64,000 bases of DNA, from contig JBHGNT010000008.1 of the NCBI GenBank assembly GCA_043228905.1, forward strand, positions 15,686,001 through 15,750,000, in the 5' to 3' direction. Positions within the stretch are counted from its first letter, which is position 1, and each line of letters begins with the position of its first letter. The stretch comes from Azolla caroliniana (Eukaryota; Polypodiophyta). The notes below the pieces were generated by a model. The model saw only the letters and a list, made by a program, of their open reading frames with translations. It was not told the DNA's origin and did not search any database. Position numbers and translations under genes: made by a program. Positions 1 through 15,700 of this stretch are shown one piece after another.

Positions 1-778
1 AATGGATGCCTGCACGCATGAAGAAATGCTAATCAATGAATCAAATCCTCCCAATTCTCTGAATCATGGTAATAAGATGTATGGTACAATCATAGATTGA
101 CATATTCGCATTCGTCGGGTTTCCCATTCGAATGCATACGAATATGAATACAAATGGGTGGTCAAGTATTCGTTTAACTAAAAAAAAACTTTGTCTTTTT
201 TAATTTCCTAGGATAAAAAAAAGGAACTTGACAATAAATAGGGATAATAAAAGAGGGACTTGGGGATTTGTCACTACTAAATTTTTATAATAAATGTATA
301 ACCTATAAATTATAAGTATTCGTCTTAATTTTAATAAATAAATAAAATAAAATAAAGGCTCATTAATTTCTCACTTTTTATTCCCTCAAAATTTATGGAT
401 ATTTTTATTTTGACATTAAAAATAGTACTTCAAACTAATCATATATTCAAAGTTTATACTAATCATATTTGTATAGTAAATATAAAAATATTCGTTTTTT
501 AAAAATTAATTAATTAATTGATTAATTAAAATAAGTTTCATAAACTCTCTTGACACTATAATCTATTAATGAATAATTGTTCTTTTTTTGGTAAAATAAA
601 TTTATTTAAATAAATAAATAAATATTTTATATCTATTTTGCAAAACGAATGGTTTTTTAATATTCTTAGGGCCATTTCATATTCTCGAATATTGAGAATA
701 TTGCGCATGGAGAATATCACGAATATCACGCATGTGTCAATCTATGGGTACAATGATCCATCATGTTTAAAAACAAAC
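1..778. other. AT-rich intron of the Ca2+-ATPase gene, no exon seen
   Basis: This stretch lies downstream of the last visible pump exon, which has its donor just below base 779. It contains runs such as ATTAATTAATTAATTG and repeated AAATA but no acceptor followed by the expected continuation of the P-type hinge. I read it as intron. Confidence 0.6.
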
Positions 779-3700
779 CTCATGAAGTGCTGGAGCATCA
801 TTAGTCCCATCACCAGTAACGGCAACTATATCCCCCATCTCAAGAAGTCGTTTCACCAATGTATGCTTATCTGTGGGGGAAGACCTTGCCATTACCTGTG
901 TACAAATAACTTACTATTGCCCATCAGTGAACAACACGCATATTTTCTTGATTCCATAAAATCTGTCAAACTACATGCTTTTTAATCTGATGAAAACAGA
1001 CACATGTGATTTTCACTTGCTGATCCCCAACATTTTAGGCTGACAGTTACATTTCATAGATGAAAACAACAAACTTTAGAGGTCACTTTTCTAGCTATGT
1101 TACCAAGATTCTTTTCAGGAAATTTAGAGGTCACATCTAGATGGCCGTTTAGTTTTCATGTGCCATGCCCTTGGTTCACCCAGTTTGGGTATGTTCAGAG
1201 TAGATGAGAGAGGACATCCTTATTACACCCTAGTAATACTGCTGACAACATCTCAGAGAAGCAGGAGATACAATGTCTATTCAGCCACGTGATGGTCCAT
1301 TCATATCAGCTATCTACGAGAGTTCCACATGAAGTTCCATCAACATAGAGTATTCCCACCATAAACCAGACATTGCACCTCTAAACAGAGGCAATCTCTT
1401 CTTATATATTCAGACAAAAAAAAAATGAAAGATAGAAAACTTCTTATCTGATGGGAAAAGTTCCAATATATTTCCTGCAATACGAATAATTGATTAAATT
1501 AAAATTTCAGAGCATTCCAGTCAGAGAATATACCTGTAAATAGGGTATAATTCTGTATTGCTCTTCCTTTTCCATTTCACGGAACTGTTTTCCTTCAATG
1601 GCAAATCCTTTCTCCGTAAATATACCACATTCATATGCTATGGCTTTTGCAGTCATAATATTATCTCCTGTGACCATACGAACCTGTGGATAACCAAGTT
1701 TATATGGTTTAAATTTCAAGTCTATAAGCAGATATGAAAACAATCATGCATAACTATAAAAGAATCTAGATCATTTATATACTTCATTGGACTTTAGAAT
1801 CATGGATTCAAAAAGTATCACGACCTTAATTCCTGCAATCTGACATCTGCGTACGGCCTCCGTCACACCAGGCCTCAATGGGTCTTTAATTCCCACTATA
1901 GATAAACATATCAAGTCACGATCCGGGAGATCCAGCTGCTTTTTCTTTGTACGGGCTTCGGAAAGCTCGCGCTCATTAAGTTCTTTGCAAGCAAAACACA
2001 GTGTTCTAAGTGCTGCATTTGCAAACGTCATAATGATACCTTCAAGCTCTTCCCTCTGTTATGTTAAAATAATGAGTGTCTCAAATAAGGTGATTAACAC
2101 CTGCTCCATTGAACTGATTTTAAACACAGTCTCTTCTCACTAAAATATATGTACCTTACTGCTAGTAAGATCGAAAATGGTCCCATCTGCATCAATGTAT
2201 TTTGTACACTGTTTGAGCAAGACCTCTGATGCTCCCTTCCAATGCACCCAAGAACTTCCGTCTTTATCCTAGATACAGAGGAAGTTTTTACTTTCTCTAA
2301 AATATAGTTACCAGTGGAAAATAATTAATTTGATAAATTGAATTGTTAAGGAGCATCATCACACCTGAACGACAACACCCATGCGTTTCTTTGTTGAGTT
2401 GAAAGTGTCAACACAAATGATTTTGTTGTCCTTTTGTATATCATCAAATACTGCTCCTAACTACAAAACCAGAAAATTATGATTCTTCATACAACTGCAC
2501 TCATAATATCGTATTATTAGGATAATTAACCCATTATCTCAGTAGAAGAAAAGAAATAAGCCATTGTATTGCAGATAAACCTTCATGATAAGCCACCAAA
2601 GCTTTCATATAGATATAAGCTATACTTTTCATAGATTGTACAGTATATAAATGAAACAATTATCATAAAATATTGTTGAGGATTTGAAAGATGTGTACAA
2701 TATGGTTGTGAATGCAAAAGGTTTAGTACATATGGTCTAGATAGCAATACAGTATAGGTGTACATCAAGATCTATAAAATCTAGAGTACCATCCCAAAGT
2801 ACTAGATGCAGCATACCTTTACTGCCCAATTTAAACAAGCTACTTCAGTTGGACTCCCTGATATTTCTACAGCACCTTCCTGACACAGAAATAAATAACA
2901 GATAACTAAAACGAATAATTAGTTTTAAGAAAGAATAAAGACAGATAGATATATTAATGTCTTTTAAGAGGCCAAAATGGCATATGACAACAAATGAGAA
3001 ATTACATCTTAAAATGTTGTCCCATCTTGAAGCCCCACAAAAAATATAACAAGATCACTAACACTACGAAAGTACCAAACATTCTGGTTAGGTAAGTACT
3101 TGCATGTGAGCTTAAATGGACTAAAATATGTTTTCTGGAAGATCTTCATCATGTGGCAATCTGAGTAGGGTGTGAGGTCAACTTAGCCTCCGATTAGCCA
3201 CTCCTCTCAAGCCACAAGACAGGAAGAGATGGAAAACAGAGACCACATCGATTTGATAAAAGTAGAAATCTCTCGTGCGTGACCAAAACCTCTATGAAAC
3301 CAAAATAAAGATTATATGGTAATCTCTGAAATAAAGAAAGATATTTAACGTCCTTTAAGAGGCCAAAATGGCCTGTGATTCCTGTTGAGAATCAAGCTCA
3401 ACTTGTGTGAACATGTGCTTATGAAGAAAAGGACAATGTGTGAAAAAGTGTGTGAGCACACTTTATTGTAATCCGTGTAGTTGTCGAGTGTTAGTGTGGT
3501 CAAAGAATATTAGATATTCTTATAACAAAATCGTACTCAAGTGGATATCTTGGTTAAATTCCACCAACACATTTAATAGGGCAGTCCCCTTTGGCCATTT
3601 AGTTTAGTTGATGATCTTTAGTTAATTAATATAGCTGTCTTAAGTGCATAAGCTGTCATCCCCCTACTGTGTGTGTTCTTATTTTCTGGTTATTCTCTCT

Positions 3701-6700
3701 AATCCTTCTCTTGCTTATACACTCACTCTCTCTCACACACACACTATGCTTCTGAATACTCAACTCTACTAGAGTTAGATTCTTTACAATTCCAAACAAG
3801 AGATTACATCTTCTATGGTTATCTCCATTATGAGAACATCAAACAAAAATAAATGTAACTATGTAAGTAAATAAAAATAAAAAAAACTGGAGAATCCCCT
3901 TATCTATAAATTTAAGATCCTCAAGTTAGATATATTGTAATTTATCTTTGCAAGATCCCTCATACGATCCAGAATGGAGAGATCTCTAAAGTGAGGGAAG
4001 CACCTGTGATGGCAACAGATAATGGCCTTTATTTATAGACGACATGTGTGGCAAGATCCTGGTCCACAAGCCCGGGGCATACATGCATGAGAAATATCTA
4101 TTGGCCGATCCGTTGTAACCATTTTAAAATATCCTGGTCAAAAACCCACTTGTATAGCCCTTGATTGAGTTGTGTCCAGAGTACGAATGATGGAGCTAAA
4201 GAAAGTTGTGATTGTTCTTTGTTAATGATCTGGTGTGGTTGAACTTGTATATGGAAAGAAAGATGAAAACACTTACAGAAGACAGCCCCACATGTCCATT
4301 TGTATTGAGACAAACACTTGCAAAAATCCTCTGCCAAATCCACAAACAATACATTAAAATCGACAAATTTTGAATTTCCAGGAAATATTTGAATATCATC
4401 AAATTTTAAAAGTTAATCCTATATTATACGAAATATACCTCTTCTACTTTTTTAGAAATTTCTTTATCCATTTCATTAGAAGCTCTCAGCTTCCCACAAA
4501 CCCAAGAGCTCACAACTGTCATCTATCACAGCAGAACAGTTTTACTTTCTTAGCAAATGTATTTTCTCACTAGTGAAATGTAGCATAAAAGAATAATATA
4601 AACAATCAAGTATTTCTGAAGCTTTTGACTATGAGAATCAAAGCGGGATCTCAGTAAAAGGTTTGCTCCATCTGGCCTATTAAAAGATACCTTGCTCCTA
4701 TTTCATGCACACCTATTTGTGAAGGCCTTCCTGCTTCCTAGTAGCATTCAAAAGCCTATCATGATTAACCATTACTCGCTTAAACTATACATTTCAATCC
4801 TAGAGTATCAACTGAGTGTATGGGCACAGCGAAAATGGCTTCAGTTCAGTCAAACAGGCAGGTTTCCAAAAGGTGTTCACAAATTTAGATCACATATTGA
4901 TGAGGGAAGGGATCATAAAAGGAGAATCAACTGCTGCTTTGTGGATTTCCTGAACTGTCACAATATACTGCATGATTTCTCATGCATCGTCTACAATCCC
5001 TTGAAGTTCCAATAGATATGTAATGGGAACCTATGCACTATGCCAATCAGTCTCAGGAAAAGTGCACACTACTATTGGGTTGCTGGAGGTCATGGCTAGC
5101 ATGGACACCCACTATCATCCACTCTCTTAAATCTCTATATAGATGATATATCTAATTACATAGAGAGAGAGTGGGTGGTTTGGAAGCATGCTCAGCAGAG
5201 GTAGCCATACCGATATTACTATTTTGTTAATCTCTGACCCTCCAAAGGGACTGAAAAGACATCTAAATGTTTAACATTATTTTATATGTATAAAGATTTG
5301 TTAGTCAACATTGATAAAACTAAAGTGATAGTGCTCAACACCATTCATGCATGGGTAATGAGATCAGAACCAGAATTCTTCTTGGAAGAGGAAAAATGGT
5401 AGCATATACACAAAATTACACATCTACGAGTAACATTCACAGAGCTTGTATCCGTTCTTCTAATAGGAGTCTGCCTGTGTTTGGCTTTCTTGTGGACGTG
5501 CCCTTGAAACAATGTGCACAAGGAAATCATGGTGGTTTGAAACACTTGAAACTCTTCTCTATAGAAGAAATTTGGGCAGATAACTGAACAGATTCGAAGA
5601 AGCATGGATTTCAATGATTATCCACAAAAAAGGAGAAAAGCATTAGCGCCCGATGATATAATCCAGGAAGAGATGGGAGCAGCCCCTATAGTGACCAGGC
5701 ATTATTCTGATCAGCGACCAGTATCCAATAGATTTGGGAGGTCCTACACAAAGGTATTCCAGACAGGAACTTATGTCATGAAAAATCTTGCCAAAAATGG
5801 GGATAATCATTGTTGATATGCTCAATCAAATACAAGAATGGTTCCAATTGCATGGCATAAGTACAAATGCATTGTCCCCATTCCAATATAGCTGAGATTG
5901 CCCACACTTGAACATGATCATAGTGGAATAGGATAGACTAATCCACACTGATATCACTAAATTGGATAATGAAAGCACATGGATCAGCCCCGCAAAACCA
6001 CTCTGTAGAAAGATGGCCCACTGTAAGGCACTCTTTTGTACAAATGTGAATAAATGTCAGGCATTCAAAAACAATAGACTAGCAGCTCATTGCAATTAAT
6101 CAGCACATGGACAAGAGTCATAAGCCATGATATTTGAACATGCCACAAGTGGGATCATGGCCTATGCTGCCTAGCCACTTGTGATTCAACTACGTTCTCC
6201 ACTGTTTGCTGTTGCAAATGGCAATAGACATTGCATTAAGAGGGAAAACTATAAAAAGATATATTTGCATATGTGATAGAGTTTAGAATTTTTCAGATAT
6301 TATTTTCTTTGATTAAAAGATAGATTCCAATAAATGATATCAGTCAATCATACATTTCCACTATGTGATATTAGTACACAGATATACTTGTGAAATGATC
6401 CTTCGGATTTAACAAGCTTATAACAGAAATTAGATTTGAGGCTCCTCTTAATGACTCACTAGATTCATTGTTAGAGTGCCAGTCTTATCACTACAAATGG
6501 TGGTTGCTGAGCCCATAGTTTCACATGCAGATAGATTTCGAACCTGCCAGAAAGAACTGGGTAAGCCAATTGAAGATATGATCTACTCCTGATAATCTTA
6601 TTAATGAGTGATAGGTATTACTTACAAGAGCCCTATCGTCCATCATCTTATGCATCGAGTATGCAAGCCTGAAATTTAATATAACAGGAAAATTTTTAAA

Positions 6701-9700
6701 TAAAAAAAATTTAATAAAGATAAATCCAAAATACATTTATTAATTACTTTCAAACTTAATGAAGCTAAAAAATATTTAGATGACAATCTTGCTACAATTC
6801 ACATACCAGATGACAAAGTCACAAGAGATTAACTCAAGAAAGAAAGGAAATAGGCTGGATATACAGATGGCAAGGTTAAAAAAACAGAGAAGAGAGCTTC
6901 ATGATGGTGTATGGTCAATGAAACCTTAGACATGACTACAGAAATTGCTCTCCAAGGACAGTCAGCGGGTATTTAGAAGATACCTTCAAAGAATACAGAT
7001 ATCCATATCTATACAGATTGTTTGTAAATTCCTTGATGCTCAAAAATATAGACAGGAATTGGCATATCATCTCCAACCACTGAAATCAGGAAGCACTAGA
7101 GTCTCTGAAAGAGTAGCTGTAGTGTACAAAGAGGAGCTCCATGATAGAGTACATGTGCAAAAAGATGTAAATGCAGATTATATGTGGATATGAATAAAAC
7201 GAGGATCTAAGCATGCCATATATTACAATTCGCTACTTTCCATCTGCCTACTCAAGGTTTGCACCTCCCAAAGATTCATCGTATCTACCACTATATGGTG
7301 ATATCTTAAGATTTGCTCGCAAGGAGGATATAGTACAATTAGGATTGCCCTTTCTAGGACTTAGAAGAAACACAGTGAAGTTGTTTATCAAGAATAGTAC
7401 AGCCACACAAGCTCATCAATGAAGAACAATCATAACTTTCTTTAGCCCAATCACACCCTACCCATTTTACAAGTCAATCACGGTCTAGACAAGTGAGCTC
7501 CCACCCATAACATTGCAATGGATTTACAATTGATCAGGCAATAGCATTTTTTCATGCATGAAGCTCCCAACTTGTGGAGCATGATCTCTCCGCTGTTGTC
7601 TTTGACAGGCCATTATCTCCAGCCATTGTAGGTGCTTCCGTCACTTTGGAGATCTTTCCATTCTAGATAAATCTATCCTGGAGATCTTTCAAATACAAAA
7701 ATTACAATCTATTGGACTTGAGAATCTTATCTGTATAGATAAGGACATTCTATGGTCAATTATATTTTAATCTACTTTATTACTCACATTTATTTTGGTT
7801 TGTCGTTCTCACACACGAGACTGTATTTTAAGATGTTATCTCTTGTTCGGTCTTATAGGCCATTTTGACACCTTAAAAGACATTACTATATCTTTCTTTT
7901 GTTTTTTTCATTCTTCCACAACTAGATATAATATCAAACCATGTAATTAACCTGGAAAACTCTCTATTATCCAAATAGTAAATATTTTACAGAGAGAAGA
8001 AGCTTACGTTAATGTTACTGCCAAAGGTAAACCCTCGGGCACTGCAACAACTATTATTGTCACCTGTGCAGGAATGAAGTATGTTTATAATAAGACGCAC
8101 TTAGAAAATATGAGACAAAAGAAAACGTGATATTACAGTAAACATTAAGTGTAACACAAAGTAAAGATATATTAACATCTCCTATGAGGCCGAAACGTCC
8201 CATTAGATTAAATGAGAAATTACATCGTAAAGTAAAACCAAAATAAACATTACTAAAATAGTAAAAACTGCCTAAGGTACCAAATATTCTCATTCGCTGA
8301 GTACTTGGCATTCTGAGCTTAGATGGATTGAAATATTGACTTTGAAATATATCCAATATGGGCCTTATCCAAGATGGAGAAATCTCCAACACGTGGGTAG
8401 CATCGTCAATGTTGGGTGATAATGGTTTCTATTGATCAAAAACATGGGGGACAGGACTAGTCCAGATGGATGTGATCTACATGCACAACACATTGCTAGG
8501 TCTTAACTATTGTAACCCCTTCTGAATGTTGTGGCTAAGACCCTACTACGGTGACCCTTGATCAACATATAGCATGAGTGGAAAAAGTTGTAATGGTTCT
8601 ATGTTCATGAGCTTTTGTGATTGCATTGTTCTCCTCCAATAATGCTCTTCTTCCAAAACAGGAACTAGAGTAAATGGGGGTGCAATATTAACCAAACCCC
8701 ATCTGTTTCCCCATTGCATCCCTTATACCTCATCACTGAATTCCTCCGAATGGAGCTATTTCACCGCGTTACCTAAACACCTATGCAAATAGTGGATATT
8801 TCCTATAAGCCTACAAACATCTAGCTGACCTTGAGTTATACTCCGACCAAAGTTAGCATCGAGATAACATATGGGACATGGAACAATGTTTACATAAGCT
8901 TTATATGCATGATGGGATAACGCCCATGACATGGAAACACCATACAATACATGTGTGTTTATTGAAGATGCTAGCAGAAAAACAATGTCTAATGGCAAAG
9001 CAGCGGATGCAACTTTAATGACAAGTGGGCTCTTGAAACTGCAAAGACGAACTCACCAATGGATCGCAGCTATGATGGATCATTCTATAAAACAAGGTTT
9101 TCCAGAATATTGAATCATAAATTGAATTAAACCAATCCATAAATTGGTAACAAACTATCATGGTTAGCTTAGCATGGCCAGATAATATAGCACTATCACG
9201 GAACAAAGGATATGCTCATAGGCTACAAATCATCACAAACGAGCACTTAGCCAAGCTGGCTTTAGACTAAATCATTCCACTTTTGATCATTTGGTTACAC
9301 TTCAGTAATTATGTAAGAAAGAACTTCCAAGGGAAAACATAGCGTTGTTGTTTTGTGGACTTCAAGGTGGCCGTTGACACCATATGAAGGAATGACTTTG
9401 GAAAAGCATACTAGATATCGGAATGAAATCAATATATAGAGCAGATCTAGCACGATCGTATGAGCAAGCTAGATGCCAATTGAAAATGGATAATGGTTTT
9501 TTGGAGTACTTATTGAGCACATGGGGGTCAAGCAAGGGTGTCCACTCTCTCCCACACTCTGCAGTCTATGTATTTATAAACTGGAATACTAAAATACTAA
9601 ATAAGGCTGCAAAAGAATAAGGGATTAGATGACACAGGTGATTATATTTATACCCTATATGCTGAAGATGTTGTCTTATTCTCATAAACTGTGGGTGCAA

Positions 9701-12700
9701 TGCAACACTTACTAGGTCTATTGAAAACATTCTGCCAAATCAGCAGGCTAACTGTTGACATGGACAAAAGTAAAAATTGGCAATATAACCAAGAAATTAA
9801 CCCACCCTTACATACAAGGGAGAACAATACAAGTGGTGCAACACTCCTAATATCTTGGGATTAATGTCCCATTGAAAAATAGGTGGATTGCAAGCTGTGA
9901 GTCTATACTTCAAGTGGGTTGGAATAGTTAATATATGCTTGAGAATCAATGGATAAGTGATACTTAAGGATGAGAAGTGAGATTGATGTTATTCAATGTT
10001 ATAATGGTACAAGTGTTGCTTTATGGAATGGAAATGTGGTGTAGCACTATTTAACTTAGTGCAATGGAATGGTTAAAAGCTAGGGAGTTGAAGATCTATT
10101 GGTGATGCCATGAAATACGTGATCATCAGGGATAGATTACAAGAGGCACTACAGATGCAGTGACAAGATGATAAAATGGCAAACTTGGAATATTACATTG
10201 CAATGCTAACCCTCAATATTGGCCCCCATCACAACATATCCAACTGCATCATACTACTCCCATGAGCATTGGCCCTTAGAGAGCCCGTACACTTTTTCGA
10301 ACCTGCTAACACAAATTAGGTATTGAGGTATCACCATGGCATTATCACTGGAGTATGATGATTGGCAAGGTATGCAATGAAAACGTAGTGAAGGATGAAC
10401 ATCGCTTCTTGCATGCTCAGCATATAATGTAATTTGCAAGAAGTATGATGACTTATTAGGCAGGCATGATATTTGAAAGTTCATACAAAAAACTCCAAGA
10501 AGGATGAGCACATATGTGCATGCATTAATTTCACCTAAAAAGTTTTTACTACAGAATTTATTTGGTCAGTACCATAGGCAAAATTGACCTCCTCCTGGAC
10601 AATAAAAAAGATCTAACCTAATCTTATTTTCGATTGCCTTTTCAGCCACTAAAGATATTTTATCAATTATTATTTGCAGGCAATTGTGCTATATTGAAAG
10701 GTACTAGTAATTACTGTAAAAGATTCCCAGTGATTCCCTGTGCCTGTTTTCAAATGCTTAACTTGTAAAATAAAAGACTAATGAAGCATTTAAAAGACTA
10801 ATTCTTACGCTGTATTTAACATTACTAAGTCCAGGATCTTACTGAAATTGCAAAGAAGTTCACAATTTTCCTTCCTTCTTGAGCAGTAAAGTGCTTTAGA
10901 TCAGATTCAACCAGTAAGCTATCAGAAAGTCAAAATTCAAGCTTACTATACTGGTCACTTATGCTACATTTCATTTTTTATATAAGGTTTTATGAGTACA
11001 TTTATTGATAGCAGGCATTTATCACATCTTAATAAAGGGTTATATTTTTTATGGAATGAAACCAAATAAGAATATAAAATTCGAATGTTAGATTCTACAT
11101 ATCAATTTTAATTATTAATTCTGTTTCTACTATACAAAGACACAGCACAGTAGATATTACAAAAGAATTCCAGCAGAAAACAGCATGATTATATCAGGCA
11201 TGACAAGACTTTGCAATTGACAAAATACAGGTAAACACATGTATCTGAAGGTTCTCCATTATGCCCATGATAATACGATGAATTGCAGATATTTAATGTT
11301 TGAGTATTAGATAATTAAAAACAAACATGCAGAAAAAATCTTGACATGCACTGGAACATTATATTTATGTTTATAAAATGATAATAATCAACACACATTT
11401 CAGATATTTACCGTATCAGGAGAACCAGAAATACGGATACAGCAACAGTCATGCCAATTTTTCCTATATTCTCAGAAAGCTGATTTAGCCGCACTTGCAG
11501 GGGGGTCTCCTCCTCATTATCAACTGCTAGTGTGGCCATCACCTTACCCCATTCAGTTTGCATTCCAACAGCAGTAATCTATATATTTAACAGCAAGGAG
11601 ATTCATTAATTAGCTCAACTGGAGCCCATCAATAAAAGATATGACGTCATCGAGAGGTTTAATGTAAAAATTGAAGCATAATGGATTTTTTAACAAGATT
11701 CTCATCTCTTGTCCCCTTTATCTCACTTGGTATGTGTTAATATATGAATTAACTAGTTACTTAGATGCACAAATCTAAAACTTGGTATCAGTTTTGTTTT
11801 TATAGATATGCATCCTAATTTTATCTATAAAATGTACATGAGTTGTGTGACAGCATGTCTGTCAAAATTCATTTCTTTTCAGGCAATGTAACTTTGAGCC
11901 ACCAATGACCTAAGGAGAGAAAGTGGAATAATATTTCTATAGCTTCTTGGATGATCACATCCCTTCTCAAAATATCTTATGCGCAATAATCACAATAGAT
12001 TACTGCTCCATTAGGAGCCTCATGTTTTCCCTTATGTTCATCATAGAGTGACACAATCTGACATTAACACGTTAGGAAACACCACAGTCTGATAGTGGTA
12101 ACTGGTCCAGTCAACCTGTCAGGAATTGTTTTGATTCCTTTAAGACTACACAATCAAACTTCTCAAATTCAAATTAAAGATTAAAGTTCTATATGTAAAA
12201 CAATTAAACAAAGAAATTTGAGCTACCAACTCAGTCCCAGTGCCATCCATAACTTTACATCCTGATATAAGAAATGGATGGGTCGCATCTTTAATTGCCT
12301 GCACACAAGAACAATTAAATTAAAATTATTTTTATCAATATTTGTATTATAAATTATACATCAAACTTTCAGAACTATATATAGTGGCATCTTACATTTG
12401 GTTAAACTCTTCCTACAAAAATGTGTATTTTACGTTTAGAATACATTTCAGAATACTCAAGAGATGGAGATCCCGTTAGATAATCGATTGTGCTTGCACC
12501 TCCTTTTGGGTTCCAACATTTCAAAGCATCCGATCCAGGTCATTGTGACAATCCATTATATATCACAAATCCATGCACACTTCCCAAGGCTAGAAAGTGT
12601 TTGCCATATTCCATTATAGCACTCACATCTTGAGCTTGTCACTTTAGACCAACCTCTTCTGATATAACTTCCCCACAAACAGCCTCGCTGGTGTGAAATA

Positions 12701-15700
12701 TAGTTGTTTGTTCATCCTTAGTTTGTGCATTGAAGTCTCCTAGTAGTATTATGTCCCCCATAGTAGCAAATCTTATGATATCATCATATAACAGTAGATA
12801 TGGTGATTCACTGAGAGGTGCAAACCTTGAGTAGGTAGGCGAGAAGTAGCAAATTGCAATATATAGCTCCCCAAGATCACCTCTTTTGATTCGTATCCAC
12901 ATGTAACGTGCATCTACATCCTTATTCACAACATGCACTCTATCATGGAGCTCCTTTTTGTATAACACAACCACTCCTCCCGGACCTCTAGTGCTTCCCG
13001 GTGCCCGAGGTTGGGGACGACATATTCATTGTCATCTATTCCTTGTACATCCAGGAGTTTGCTAGCCATGCATTGGTTGGTCTCTGTATACATAGCAATA
13101 TCTATGTTTTGGAAGGTATCCTCAAAATATCTGACATCTGTCCGTAGAGAGTTGTTGCAATTCTATACAGCCATGCATAGGGTCTCATAGGCCATATATT
13201 GTCATGCGGTTCTCTTCTTTGTAATAATGACCTTACCATCTCTATATACAGCCCATTTTCCTTCATTTCTTGCATTAAGCACTCATGGCATGTTTTCTTT
13301 GCGATGTGCCACTTGAGTGGAGTGAGATCGTCATTTACGTATATTTTCTCACCCTTTAGTGACCTTGTGCCCTTATAGATAGGAAAGCTTTTTCTTGTCA
13401 ATATCCATGAAGAGGATAATAAAGGCTTTAGCTCTAGATTCATCTCTTCCCACCCTCCACACTGAAGCAAACGAAATATCTAATTCATCAATCTTTGTTC
13501 CGAGAATCTTGGCATCTTCCATACAATGCACGAGCTTTCCTCTTGGCGTCTTCTTCTACAGTAGTGTTCATCATTTCCATCCTATCCATTGATGTTCCTT
13601 TTTGCTTTTTCATTACCTCTATCCAAGGAGCATTTTCTTTAAAAAAAAATTGGGCATAGTGAGCTTGAGCTTTGGCATCTTTGGCCATGTCTACCCATGT
13701 TTGCATTTCCTTAGTGACATCAGCTTCAATTGTAGAGATGCATTTTCCCACTACTTGTCTTTTTTCTAAATCAACTTTTATAGCTACTAACTCAAACCTT
13801 ATTTGAGGATATTTCATCCTTACGGTATTGCGTCATGTCATCCTTGAGCTCTAAGTTTGATTTCTTGACATGGCTGGTTATGTCTTTCCACGTCTATTCT
13901 AATAACTCAATCTTGAGAGAGGAATACAACTTTGTTTTCTGTTTCTCTATCTCCTTTTTCATTTCTTCTTTTAATGCTCTTTCTATATCCTTTCTGATAA
14001 GATTGATCTATTGTGTACTCGAATGGCATAATAGATCATGTTTCCCCTCTTTGACATCAAATGGAACGTCGAATGGAGCCTACATTTGGGGTGCCTTGCG
14101 CGCCCTTCTAAAACACTATTCAGGGTGTTTCCAGCCCGTCCTTTTTGACTATGGTATCTTCTTGGGGTCTTCCATGGATTTGAACCCTCTTCGTGGGTGT
14201 TGAGATTCATACCTTCATTTTCTGCCCATTCAAACTCCATGGTGTTTTAGGACAGCAGGTACAGGGTATGAAATGCACAGGGCAAAGGGAACAATACAGA
14301 TTCCAGGAATTCCTACTTGGCAGAAAACACAGAAGGTCAAACTTGGCAGAAAATGCAGAGGATCAGACATTGCAGAAAACGCAGAGGATCAGACATTGCA
14401 AAAAATGCAGACAAACATGGCCATTGTTCAACGTTGAGGATCACATATTGCACAGAACGTAGAGAGACATGGCCATTGAAAGCTAGAGCAACAAAGAAAG
14501 AAAGAAAGATATATTAACATCTTTTAAGAGGCCAAAATGGCCTATAAGAACAAACAAGAGATTACATCTTAAGTGTTGTCTCGTCTTTGAGAACAACAAA
14601 ACAAAAAAATAAGTAAATAATACTCCGTAAATATAAAAGTATATAAGATAAAAAGAGATGAGGAAATCTGGTTTTCGGCACATGTGAGATTCTCAAGTTA
14701 GATATATTGTAGCTTTGGCTTCGAACGATCTCTAGCATAGGTCGATCCAGAATGGAAATGTCTCCGAAGCGAGGGAAGCACCTACAATAGCGGGAGATAA
14801 TGGCTTTTATCTGTCGATGACAAGGGTGTCGAGGTCGTGGTCCATGGGAAAAGAGGAATGCATAACAATTCAAATGAAGAGAAAAGAGGCGAACCATATT
14901 ATACCTATTATACACGTATTATACATATTTAACATATTTTAGCTGTAAAATGCATATTCTAAGTATTTATAAAAAAGGAAGAATACTTTTAGAATACTTG
15001 GCATACATATTCTACGCATATTGTATGCTAAGTATTCTATAACAATGGACTGCATTATCGGTTGTACACCCAGTGTATGTTGTAATCAGAGAACTGCTCC
15101 CCAAGAGATATATCCAATGTGCAAGCCAGCATGCCAAAGCTGTAGACTAGCATCAGACAATGCATCATGCACATGCAAACAGAACCAAAGGCAATGAACC
15201 ATTGACTTCGTCAAAAGACACTGAACATGCATGCACCACCATATTTTTGGTGCAGGCATGAAATATAGGGTTCTATCCATGAGATGGCACTGAAATTCTA
15301 GCTATCATAACAAAGAATATAGTAGCAATGATAACCAACGAACTTGACAACTAGGAGACTTCAATCAGAAGTGAATGTAGCCAATTGCTTCACACGAAGT
15401 GGAAAAGCAGCCTAATGCTCAGTTTCTACAATGGATAGCTCAACCATGGGTTGTGGATTACAGGTCCACAGTATGGGACCATAATAGAAGCTGAAGATGG
15501 CACCTGGGTGACCAATCGGTGTCTAAAATCTTGAACAAACCAAAATTACACCATCCTAGAGACTGTGTCCGGTCCCATGCTGATAGAAAATGCAACAAAA
15601 TGTAACTTTAGAAGGTTTAAAACAGAAAAGGCTAGGCATGATGATAGGAAAACAAATCTCATGGAAAGAATAGATCAGACAAACAAGAAAACATGTGATT

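Noticed and set aside
5604-5816. 70-codon plus-strand ORF ([11 protein letters not shown]) as a gene
   Set aside because: It is continuous in order with the LINE RT remnant around it and is better explained as part of that pseudogene.
10560-10610. Minus-strand exon candidate ([13 protein letters not shown]) in the pump gene
   Set aside because: It is out of phase with exon 11578-11412. The exon 10918-10843 fits both phases and the expected VNFF segment before [11 protein letters not shown].
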